DNA of 64,000 nt from positions 1-64,000 of the forward strand of contig JAJDBJ010000058.1 in the NCBI GenBank assembly GCA_029261395.1, given 5' to 3'. Position numbers and translations under genes: made by a program. Below the pieces are notes generated by a model that saw only the letters and a program-made list of their open reading frames with translations, had not been told where the DNA came from and did no database searches. Source of the stretch: Nitrospinaceae bacterium (GTDB lineage Bacteria > Nitrospinota > Nitrospinia > Nitrospinales > Nitrospinaceae). Below are positions 27,702 to 35,536 of the stretch, in pieces. Position 1 is the stretch's first letter; each line of letters opens with the position of its first letter.

Positions 27702-28163
27702 ATGCTCTGGGCCATGATACTTGGCCTCGAAGATATTGCTGGTGGGACCACCCTGTTCGCCTTTCTGATATGGCTGGGCTTTACCGGATTATTCTATCTG
27801 GTGTGCTACCTGGCCGCCCTGAACACCCTCGACCATATCACCAAAAACAGCCCGGTCAAAATCCCCCTGATGTTAGTGATCGCACCACTGGCCGCATTTA
27901 TGATGTCGATCTTCAACTACAATCCGCTGATGCTGTTTCTGTTGATGATGATCTCTAACTATTTCCGGATCAAAAAGCTGGATGCCCCGGACAACAAACG
28001 GTTCCAGGGCCTCACACTCAACCGGCCCTTGTTCTACACCGCCAGCTACCTGTACATCATCACGCTCTATGGTTTCTCCGCTTGGTTTCAAAGTCCGGTG
28101 GAAGTGGGCGATCTCACCCAACCCCTCTGGAAAACCTGGTTCCCCGACATTCATGAAGATTGA
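27702..28163 (+). CDS. Small integral membrane protein, unknown
   Basis: I chose ATG 27702. The frame is open from a TTG at 27678 and another ATG is at 27714; no ribosome site settles it. The 153-aa protein has four hydrophobic segments (FLIWLGFTGLFYLVCYLAAL, IPLMLVIAPLAAFMM, NPLMLFLLMMIS and LFYTASYLYIITLYGFSAW). No family recognised. It converges with the ICMT-like gene, 9 bp apart. Confidence 0.65.
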   Translation: MLWAMILGLEDIAGGTTLFAFLIWLGFTGLFYLVCYLAALNTLDHITKNSPVKIPLMLVIAPLAAFMMSIFNYNPLMLFLLMMISNYFRIKKLDAPDNKRFQGLTLNRPLFYTASYLYIITLYGFSAWFQSPVEVGDLTQPLWKTWFPDIHED

Positions 28164-28172
28164 TGCCGCCGG

Positions 28173-28922
28173 TCAGCGCATTCGCTTCGGAAACCACATG
28201 CCGGTTTTGTTCCGGTACTCCACATAGTCCTCGCCAAACTGTTCCAGCAGGGCTTTTTCTTCGTGATAAATCCGGTACTGGAATCCGAACCAGGCGGAGG
28301 CCAGTCCCAATCCTCCTGCCAGCCAATGATGCGTGGTCAACGCGTACGCCAGGATAACGACCATCATCGCCGTGTAAGAAGGATGCCGTATCCAGGAATA
28401 CAATTTTTCCGTGCGCAGAGTCTGCTGTTCGCGAAAAACGATATCGAATTTGAAAGCCTGTGAGCCCAGCTGGTAGACCGCCATCACCCGCATGATCGAG
28501 CCTGCGACAAAAACGGTCATGATGATGGTTAATTCCATTTGACCCAGAGGAACGTCACTCATCCGGGAAACATAGGACAATCCGATCAAAGCGGCGGCAA
28601 TCGGCAAAGTGTGCCCCAACAGTTGCTTGACGTGCGCCCGGTCGAATGTGGCATCGGCGGGTTTGACGGTAATCACAAAAATCACCAGCTCAATGACGCC
28701 AAATACCATGTTGTGAATCGACTGCACCACGAACCGGGGCTCGATGGTCGTCTCCCATCCGATGGGAATCAGGGGCAATAGATAAATTATCCCAACCATA
28801 AAGATGGTGAAATTGGTGTTGATGCACAGCGCCACCCCAAACACGGCCAGATAGATCAAAAAATTGGCCAGTATCCACCAATAGGCCCAATGCTCAATTA
28901 TCCATATCTGATCCATCCTCAC
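28173..28922 (-). CDS. Isoprenylcysteine carboxyl methyltransferase-like membrane protein
   Basis: The 249-aa protein has about six hydrophobic segments. The C-terminal third has the ICMT/PEMT (NnrU-like) pattern: LYSWIRHPSYTAMMVVILAY, which contains the RHPxY motif, then YHEEKALLEQFGEDYVEYRN. This family uses SAM to methylate carboxyl or amino groups of lipidic substrates; the bacterial substrate is usually unknown. The start is GTG 28922 or ATG 28916, both near AGGGG and GTGAGG. Confidence 0.8.
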   Translation of the reverse strand: MRMDQIWIIEHWAYWWILANFLIYLAVFGVALCINTNFTIFMVGIIYLLPLIPIGWETTIEPRFVVQSIHNMVFGVIELVIFVITVKPADATFDRAHVKQLLGHTLPIAAALIGLSYVSRMSDVPLGQMELTIIMTVFVAGSIMRVMAVYQLGSQAFKFDIVFREQQTLRTEKLYSWIRHPSYTAMMVVILAYALTTHHWLAGGLGLASAWFGFQYRIYHEEKALLEQFGEDYVEYRNKTGMWFPKRMR

Positions 28923-29011
28923 CGATCCCCTTTACTCTGTTTTTTCGGCCCATTTTCAATAACCCACTCAATTCTTAATCCATTGAATTTAAAGCCAGAT
29001 CCTGTATCATA

Positions 29012-29026
29012 AACCCAACTTGGGTT
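29012..29026. promoter_or_regulatory. Palindrome AACCCAA-C-TTGGGTT
   Basis: Seven-base perfect arms around one base. A further AACCCAA half-site lies near 29055. Possible operator in the divergent region. Confidence 0.4.
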
Positions 29027-29101
29027 CTGCCCCTGCAGGGTGTACGGAAAATATAACCCAAAACCGCATTCTTGTGTTTTTTGAAATGGTTTTGTTATAT
29101 G

Positions 29102-29121
29102 ATTGATTAATTGTAATCAAT
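29102..29121. promoter_or_regulatory. Palindrome ATTGATTA-ATTG-TAATCAAT
   Basis: Eight-base perfect arms with a 4-bp spacer, 142 bp before the siroheme reductase start. The half-site contains TTGAT/ATCAA like FNR/CRP sites, but their spacing (8 instead of 4) differs, so the regulator is uncertain. Confidence 0.5.
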
Positions 29122-29262
29122 AGTTAGAGCTACCCGGCTGGGGATAACATAATATCTTTCAGTGCTTTTAGCCGGTACTCTCCTCATCTGAAATTGAATC
29201 GACCGCTGGCGGCAGAATGGGTCGTCTTAAGCGCCGATTTTACAAATTAAAACAGGTTTATC

Positions 29263-31635
29263 ATGGATTTGGAAACTCTAAACCTCCCACCGGAGGTCAA
29301 ACAGGAAATCGAAGACTTCGCCGCCGAAGTGGAACGGCTTGAAAAAGGCGAAGTGGGTGAAGAGGATTTCAAGCGGTTCCGCTTGCAACAGGGTATTTAC
29401 GGACAACGGCAGGAAGACGTGCAGATGGTCCGCACCAAACTGCCCTTCGGCCGTATCACTTCCGACCAGCTCAACTGCCTGGCCGATTTCGGGAAAAACT
29501 ATTCCAACGGGATTCTCCACGTCACCACCCGGCAGGACATACAGTTTCATTACGTCAAAATCAAAGACGTCCCCCAGGGCCTTCAGGATTTGGCGGAGCA
29601 TGGCTTAACCACGCGCGAAGCCTGCGGCAACACCGTCCGCAACGTCACCGCCTGCCATAAATCCGGCACCTGCAAAGAGGAAAAGTTTGACGTCACTCCC
29701 TACGCCGGAGCGGTATCCCGCTTTCTCCTGCGACACCCTTTAACGCAGAACATGGCACGCAAATTTAAAATCAGCCTCGGCGGATGTAAAGGCTGTGGCC
29801 TGGGGCCGATCCACGATATCGGCTTGAACGCGGAAGTCAAAAACGGAGTCCGTGGATTCAAGGTCATCATCGGCGGTGGTTTGGGTTCTTCTCCGCACTT
29901 GGCGAAACTTTTTTCAGATTTTGTGCCAGCCGACCAATTACTGCGCACATGCGAAGCCATTGTTCGGGTTTTCAACCAGCTTGGCGACAAGAAAAATCGT
30001 AATAAGGCTCGTTTCAAATATGTTGTGGAAAAACACGGCATCGAAAAAGTGAATGCGTTCGTGCAGGAAGAATTCAAGAAACTGGAAGGAACCCAATTCC
30101 CAGCAATCGTAATTCCAGAAGAGGCTACTCCCAACATTCCGGAATTTTCAACCAATGGAGATATGGAATCGGACAACGATTTTGTCCAGTGGAAAACGCG
30201 TAACGCGTACGAGCAGAGGCAGAACGGGTTTTACAACGTACACATTAAATTACAGTTGGGCGACCTGACCCACGACGAAGCCCGAGCCATCAGCAAAATT
30301 GCCTCAGACTATGCGGCAGGTATTCTCGTTTGCACCGTGTTTCAGAACCTCATGATCCCATGGGTGAAACCGGAAGCGTTCGGACCTATCTACAGCGCCC
30401 TTAAAAAAATTGGCCTGCACAAAGCCGGCACCGAAGAATTGAAAGATATGACGAGTTGCCCCGGTTCCGAGACCTGTAATCTGGGCATCACACACTCACG
30501 TGGACTGATCAACAAGTTGACCGAGGACGTGGACAATCAAACCACCGACTCCACCGATCTGGATCACATCACCATCAAAGCCAGCGGTTGCCCAAACTCC
30601 TGCGGTCAGCATCACATCGCATCCATCGGCTTTGCCGGTTCCGCGAAAAAAGTGAACGGCATTCTCGCTCCCCATTATGAAATGATGATGGGCGGCCGCA
30701 TCACCGAAGACGGAGCCGTTTTCGGCACCAATGTCATCAAGCTTCCGGCAAAAAATGCTGCTAACGCGGTGCGCCGTTCCGTTGATGCCTACAAGAAAGA
30801 CAAGCAGGGCGACGAATCATTTGTACAGTTCTTCGACCGGGTTGGGAAAGCCTACTTCTCCAACCTGCTGATCGATTTAAAAGAACTGCCGGATATCCAG
30901 TCGTCTCCCCAATCGTATATCGATTTCCATGCGACCAAGGCTTTTTCACTGGACGACCGGGGACAGGGCGAATGCGCCGGAGCGGTAACGGATATGATCT
31001 CCGACCACCTGTCCGAAGCCGAGCGTGCCCTCTTTCAATGTACCCGGGCCTTTGAAAAGAACGAATTTGCCGAAGCGGCCCGTCAGGCCAACCGGTCAAT
31101 CGCTTCCTCCGCCCGCGCTTTGCTGGTGACGGAGGGTATGGACTTTACCGACAACGTGGAAACCCTGAGCAAATTTGAATCGTTGATTGTGGAAACCGGC
31201 ATCGTTTCGGAAACCCACGCCGGCGTCACCAAGCGTTATCAGGAAGATCCTGAAAAAGCGGATAGCTCCAAAGCGAAGGCGATGTTGGATGAATCCCAGG
31301 CATTGGTCGATGAATGCAAGAAAGCCAACGATAAGATGCAGTCGGATAAATCGCTCCGCATCCGAGTGGGTTCTACGGGCAACGTTCCCAAGGGTGGCAC
31401 CGATGCTGAAGGCATCACCCAATCCATCGATCTGCTGGGTGTCAAATGCCCCTTCAATTACGTCAAAACCAAACTCAAGCTGGAGACCATGCAATCGGGT
31501 CAACACCTTGAGGTTCTTCTGGACGACGGCGAACCTGCCACCAACGTTCCCCGAAGTGTCCAGAACGACGGTCACAAACTACTGTCCCATGTGGAAGAAA
31601 ACGGACACCACAAAATCGTCATCGAAAAAGCATAA
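29263..31635 (+). CDS. Siroheme nitrite/sulfite reductase with C-terminal TusA domain
   Basis: This 790-aa protein has the duplicated NIR/SIR plan: a ferredoxin-like half-domain (about 45-125; GRITSDQLNCLADFGKNYSN), a first siroheme domain (130-290), a second half-domain (315-380), and a second siroheme domain (405-540). The 4Fe-4S/siroheme cysteines are complete in CPGSETC and CPNSC. Its first half also has CHKSGTC and GGCKGCG. A helical segment (560-700) follows, then a TusA/SirA-like domain (721-790) with the sulfur-accepting Cys in GVKCPFNYVK (C729). It may reduce sulfite or nitrite; the TusA part suggests sulfur. It may be co-transcribed with yicC (17-bp gap). Confidence 0.9.
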   Translation: MDLETLNLPPEVKQEIEDFAAEVERLEKGEVGEEDFKRFRLQQGIYGQRQEDVQMVRTKLPFGRITSDQLNCLADFGKNYSNGILHVTTRQDIQFHYVKIKDVPQGLQDLAEHGLTTREACGNTVRNVTACHKSGTCKEEKFDVTPYAGAVSRFLLRHPLTQNMARKFKISLGGCKGCGLGPIHDIGLNAEVKNGVRGFKVIIGGGLGSSPHLAKLFSDFVPADQLLRTCEAIVRVFNQLGDKKNRNKARFKYVVEKHGIEKVNAFVQEEFKKLEGTQFPAIVIPEEATPNIPEFSTNGDMESDNDFVQWKTRNAYEQRQNGFYNVHIKLQLGDLTHDEARAISKIASDYAAGILVCTVFQNLMIPWVKPEAFGPIYSALKKIGLHKAGTEELKDMTSCPGSETCNLGITHSRGLINKLTEDVDNQTTDSTDLDHITIKASGCPNSCGQHHIASIGFAGSAKKVNGILAPHYEMMMGGRITEDGAVFGTNVIKLPAKNAANAVRRSVDAYKKDKQGDESFVQFFDRVGKAYFSNLLIDLKELPDIQSSPQSYIDFHATKAFSLDDRGQGECAGAVTDMISDHLSEAERALFQCTRAFEKNEFAEAARQANRSIASSARALLVTEGMDFTDNVETLSKFESLIVETGIVSETHAGVTKRYQEDPEKADSSKAKAMLDESQALVDECKKANDKMQSDKSLRIRVGSTGNVPKGGTDAEGITQSIDLLGVKCPFNYVKTKLKLETMQSGQHLEVLLDDGEPATNVPRSVQNDGHKLLSHVEENGHHKIVIEKA

Positions 31636-31652
31636 CAAGGGCAGCAGACGGA

Positions 31653-32534
31653 ATGCTTAACAGTATGACCGGTTACGGTCGGTCGGAAAAACAAAATGGA
31701 CAGTTCGCGTGCAAGGCGGAGGTCCGTTCCGTCAACAACCGCTTCATCGAAGTCAATACTCGCCTGCCCAAGTTTCTGTCCGCACTGGAACTGCCCCTCA
31801 AAAAACTGATTAAGTCCAAATGCGGACGGGGGTCGTTCGACCTGTTCCTGACCCTGGAAAAAGAAGACGCGGCCGGCGCCGCTCTTGAAATCAAACCCAA
31901 CCTGGGCCTTGCCACTCAATACTTCGAGGCCTTTAAGAAAATCAAAGACGAACTCGGTCTGGCAGGCGACATGCCCATCGAAGCCCTGCTGGGAGTGAAA
32001 GACATTATCAAAACAGAACCGTTGACTCTCGACACGTCTCAGGAAGAAATGATTCTGGAAACCGTCGAAGAGGCGATGTCGGCTCTGATAAGTATGCGGC
32101 AGGAAGAAGGCAACAATCTGCAAAAGGACCTTGCCGGCCGGTTGCAGGACATTCATCAATTGGTGCAAACAATCCAGGAACGCCAACCCGTGGTGCTGGT
32201 AGAGTACCGCAACCGTCTTAATGATAAAATCAAAACACTGACCGAGGGACTGGAGCTGGACGAAACCCGACTGGCACAGGAAACCGCCCTGATGGCAGAC
32301 CGGTGCGATATCTCAGAGGAAATCACCCGTCTGGGAAGTCACTTTGAGCAGTTCAACAGCATGTTTGAAAAAGCCGGGCCGATTGGTCGGAAGATGGAAT
32401 TCGTCACCCAGGAAATCAACCGGGAAACCAATACCATCGGTTCCAAGTCGGTGGATTACCAAGTTTCGCAGAGTGTGATCGAGATCAAGAGTCTTCTGGA
32501 AAAAATCAGGGAGCAAATCCAGAATATCGAATAA
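31653..32534 (+). CDS. YicC family endoribonuclease-like protein
   Basis: The 293-aa protein starts MLNSMTGYGRSEKQN, the unmistakable YicC N-terminus, with VEVRSVNNRFIEVNTRLP-like continuation and the C-terminal DUF1732 helix (EEITRLGSHFEQFNSMF and GRKMEFVTQEINRETNTIGSKS). YicC proteins are RNases in E. coli. In many bacteria yicC precedes gmk, as here (gap 7-40 bp). Confidence 0.95.
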   Translation: MLNSMTGYGRSEKQNGQFACKAEVRSVNNRFIEVNTRLPKFLSALELPLKKLIKSKCGRGSFDLFLTLEKEDAAGAALEIKPNLGLATQYFEAFKKIKDELGLAGDMPIEALLGVKDIIKTEPLTLDTSQEEMILETVEEAMSALISMRQEEGNNLQKDLAGRLQDIHQLVQTIQERQPVVLVEYRNRLNDKIKTLTEGLELDETRLAQETALMADRCDISEEITRLGSHFEQFNSMFEKAGPIGRKMEFVTQEINRETNTIGSKSVDYQVSQSVIEIKSLLEKIREQIQNIE

Positions 32535-32574
32535 CCCCCTTTTGTTGGGCGAACTTCAACAACCGCACCTTGCT

Positions 32575-33195
32575 ATGGCTGGACTACCCATTATCCTCTC
32601 AGCACCCTCCGGGACCGGCAAAACAACCCTCTGCCGGGCCTTGAGAGAACAGTTACCCGATCTCAGTTTTTCCATATCGCACACCACACGCTCTCCGCGC
32701 GAGAATGAACAGGACGGGGTGGATTATCATTTCATCGCGAAGGAAAAATTTATTGGGATGACCGACCGCAGCGAGTTTCTGGAGTGGGCACAAATCCACG
32801 ACAACTATTACGGAACGGCCCGGAAAAATATCGAGGACACCCTGCAGAAAGGGAAAGACCTTGTGCTCGAGCTGGATGTCCAGGGGGTGGAAACCTTGCG
32901 CAATCTAAGCTACCAGGGAGTTTATATTTTTATTTTGCCTCCCTCCATGGAAGAACTCGAAAAGCGATTGACGGGACGCGGTACGGAATCAAGTGATCAG
33001 ATCAAACAACGCCTCGAAACCGGAAAAAGAGAAATGTCCAAATACCGTCTTTATGATTATGCCGTGACCAATGTGACTGTCGAGGAATCGGTGGATACGA
33101 TTCTCGCTATCATCCGTGCTGAAAAAAACCGAATGAGCCGTTACCAACCCACTTGCCCGGAAATCCGTAAAATCATTGAATCGGGAACCTCCTGA
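32575..33195 (+). CDS. gmk: Guanylate kinase
   Basis: This enzyme phosphorylates GMP to GDP. I prefer ATG 32575 (MAGLPIILSAPSGTGKTTL), since family members start just before the P-loop (APSGTGKTT). A TTG at 32542 would add 11 residues. The GMP-binding region SHTTRSPRENEQDGVDYHFI is complete, and the lid carries RGTESSDQIKQRL. It lies between yicC and hisC with gaps of 40 and 2 bp. rpoZ, often next to gmk, is not here. Confidence 0.96.
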   Translation: MAGLPIILSAPSGTGKTTLCRALREQLPDLSFSISHTTRSPRENEQDGVDYHFIAKEKFIGMTDRSEFLEWAQIHDNYYGTARKNIEDTLQKGKDLVLELDVQGVETLRNLSYQGVYIFILPPSMEELEKRLTGRGTESSDQIKQRLETGKREMSKYRLYDYAVTNVTVEESVDTILAIIRAEKNRMSRYQPTCPEIRKIIESGTS

Positions 33196-33197
33196 TC

Positions 33198-34268
33198 ATG
33201 TCTAATCTTGATTTAATTCAACTCGTCAAAGAAAAGGTCCAATCGCTCAAGGCCTATCATGTGGAGAATGTCGATTGCGAGATCAAGCTCCACGCCAATG
33301 AAAACTCGTTTCCACTGCCGCCCGAAATACTGAAACAGTTCGAAGAAGTTTTTAAATCCACAGAGTTGAACCGCTACCCGGACCCCGACTGCGGCTCTCT
33401 CAAGCAAACACTCGCCAAACGGTTGGACGTGGAACCTGAAAACCTGGCTATCGGCAACGGGTCCGATGAGTTGATTCAGATCCTCCTGCAAGTGTTCTGT
33501 GATCCCGGTGAAACGGTCGGCTTCCCCGATCCCACGTTTGCCATGTACTCCATCATAGCGCAGGGAATGGGCCTGAAATCACAAACCCATCCGCTGGATG
33601 ACCAATGGGATTTTAAAGCAGAACTGTTTCTCGAGACTATGGAAGCCAGCCAGGCCCGCATCGCTTTTTTGAGCTATCCCAACAATCCTACCGGCAACTG
33701 TTTTTCCGCACCGGAAGTGCAAAAGGTCATCGAAAATTTCTCCGGCATCGTGGTGCTGGACGAGGCGTATCATGATTTCGCCGGGAAAAGCTTTCTTTCC
33801 GAATTGCCGAAGCACAACAATCTGATCCTCTTGAGAAGCCTGTCCAAAATCGGATTGGCCGCCCTGCGAGTGGGATATGCAGTCGCGGATCCCGTCATCA
33901 TCAACCAGATCGACAAAGTAAGGCTTCCCTACAACTCCAACGCTCTTTCCCAGAAATTAACAGAGCGATTGCTGAATCACTTCGCTCCCGTGCAAAAGCA
34001 GTTGGATGCCCTGATAAAAGAACGGGACGGGATGATCCGGGAGCTTTCCAAATTCAAATCCCTCACCGTCTTTCCAAGTGACGCCAACTTCGTGCTCTTT
34101 CGAGTGGAACAAGACGCCAACGCCCTCTTTAAGCAGTTGATGGAGAGTGGCATTCTGGTTCGCAATTTGAGCGGTCACCCACGACTCAAAAACTGCCTGC
34201 GTGTCACCATTGGCACACCCGACGAAAACAAGGCGTTTTTAGAGAAAACGGCACATATAATCAAATAA
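33198..34268 (+). CDS. hisC: Histidinol-phosphate aminotransferase
   Basis: This PLP enzyme of fold type I converts imidazole acetol phosphate to histidinol phosphate. The 356-aa protein shows LHANENSFPLPPEI, LNRYPDPD, NGSDELIQILLQVF, SYPNNPTGN, VLDEAYHDFAG and the Schiff-base lysine in LLRSLSKIGLAALRVGY. GHPRLKNCLRVTIGTPDEN ends it. It starts 2 bp after gmk. Histidine biosynthesis genes other than the HisN-like phosphatase are absent from the window. Confidence 0.94.
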   Translation: MSNLDLIQLVKEKVQSLKAYHVENVDCEIKLHANENSFPLPPEILKQFEEVFKSTELNRYPDPDCGSLKQTLAKRLDVEPENLAIGNGSDELIQILLQVFCDPGETVGFPDPTFAMYSIIAQGMGLKSQTHPLDDQWDFKAELFLETMEASQARIAFLSYPNNPTGNCFSAPEVQKVIENFSGIVVLDEAYHDFAGKSFLSELPKHNNLILLRSLSKIGLAALRVGYAVADPVIINQIDKVRLPYNSNALSQKLTERLLNHFAPVQKQLDALIKERDGMIRELSKFKSLTVFPSDANFVLFRVEQDANALFKQLMESGILVRNLSGHPRLKNCLRVTIGTPDENKAFLEKTAHIIK

Positions 34269-34306
34269 TTATGGATATTTGGGTCATTTTCTGATCTCCT
34301 ATTAGT

Positions 34307-35356
34307 ATGGTAGATAAACCAACAAAAACATTTCGGCAGAGGCTCCAATCCAGATTGATTCTATTCTTCGCCGTGATGGGTGTCACTGGAATCGTCTTTA
34401 TCGTCCTCCTATACAATTATGGGAATACCCCCGCCAGCTCAAGCCCGATGGAGCAGGTAGTCGAAATAAAACCCGGCATGAATCTCAGGCAAGTCTCCAA
34501 TTTGCTCGCCGATCGGAAATTGCTGAACGAGCCCAGCGCATTCATCCTGTACACCTATCTCCAGGGAAAGCAAAACCGTATTAAGACAGGTGAATACCGA
34601 TTTTCCCCATCCATTCCTCCCTGGAAAATCCTGGAGTCCCTGACCAACGGCACGGCTATCCTATACACAGTCACGATTCCTGAAGGTTACCGAATCACGG
34701 AGATCGCAGAACTATTGGAGACAAAGGGGTTGGTGAGCAAGGAGTCATTCATCGCGGAAACGCGCAATCAAGAACTACTGGACGCTCTCCAAATTTCATC
34801 AGGTGGCAGTCTGGAAGGCTATTTGTACCCTGATACCTATAAGTTTTCTAAATCAACGGGAGCCGAGAAGATCATAAAAACCCTGGTCGATACTTTCAAG
34901 GAACGTGTCCAAAAATCCGAACTGATGGAGCAGGCAAAAGCCGGGAAGCTCACGTTTCACGAAGTCGTTACCCTGGCCTCCCTGATTGAGAAAGAGACCG
35001 GACTCGGAACCGAAAGAAAACTGATCTCCTCGGTTTTTCACAACCGCCTGGTTAAGAAAATGCGTTTGCAAACGGACCCGACCGTCATTTACGCAATGTC
35101 TAATTTCGATGGCAACATCCGAAAAAAAGATCTGTCCATCGACTCACCTTACAACACCTACAAACACTTTGGACTCCCCCCCGGTCCGATTGCCAGCCCG
35201 GGACTGGATTCCATTCGTGCGGCACTGGAACCGGAACGTTCAGATTATCTCTATTTCGTTTCCCGCCAGGACGGGAGTCATCAGTTTTCCACTAACTACA
35301 AAGACCATCGCCGGGCCATTCAAAAATACCAGCTGAGCCACCGCGCCAGCGGATAA
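34307..35356 (+). CDS. mltG: Endolytic murein transglycosylase MltG
   Basis: MltG cuts nascent peptidoglycan and is thought to end glycan chains. The 349-aa protein has one N-terminal membrane segment (LILFFAVMGVTGIVFIVLLY). It has a LysM-like region (KPGMNLRQVSNLLADRKLLN) and the YceG catalytic domain (EGYRITEIAELLE, EGYLYPDTYKFSK). The catalytic Glu is in LASLIEKETG, followed by FHNRLVKKMRLQTDPTVIYA. Length is normal. It follows hisC after 38 bp. Confidence 0.94.
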   Translation: MVDKPTKTFRQRLQSRLILFFAVMGVTGIVFIVLLYNYGNTPASSSPMEQVVEIKPGMNLRQVSNLLADRKLLNEPSAFILYTYLQGKQNRIKTGEYRFSPSIPPWKILESLTNGTAILYTVTIPEGYRITEIAELLETKGLVSKESFIAETRNQELLDALQISSGGSLEGYLYPDTYKFSKSTGAEKIIKTLVDTFKERVQKSELMEQAKAGKLTFHEVVTLASLIEKETGLGTERKLISSVFHNRLVKKMRLQTDPTVIYAMSNFDGNIRKKDLSIDSPYNTYKHFGLPPGPIASPGLDSIRAALEPERSDYLYFVSRQDGSHQFSTNYKDHRRAIQKYQLSHRASG

Positions 35357-35536
35357 CAAAACCCCCATATATTCAAACAAGTTACAGCATAATTATTAAA
35401 GTAAAACCTCATCTAAGTGCGTTCCTCAATTCAGCATCCAGTCGGTTATTCCAGCGGTCGTAATTATTACTATCAGCGCTTGTTTTTTCTCTGCACCATG
35501 ACGATAAGGAACCAATAAACCCTTATCCCACGTCTC

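Larger units (their letters stand above)
28923..29262. other. Divergent regulatory region before the siroheme reductase
   Basis: About 340 bp lie between the ICMT-like gene (-) and the siroheme reductase (+). It contains two palindromes (29012-29026 and 29102-29121) and AT-rich stretches. No gene seen. Confidence 0.6.

Noticed and set aside
35503-35527. GATAAGG/CCTTATC repeat before the large TPR gene
   Set aside because: Seven-base stem with an 11-nt loop; could be chance in AT-rich DNA and no partner signal was found.
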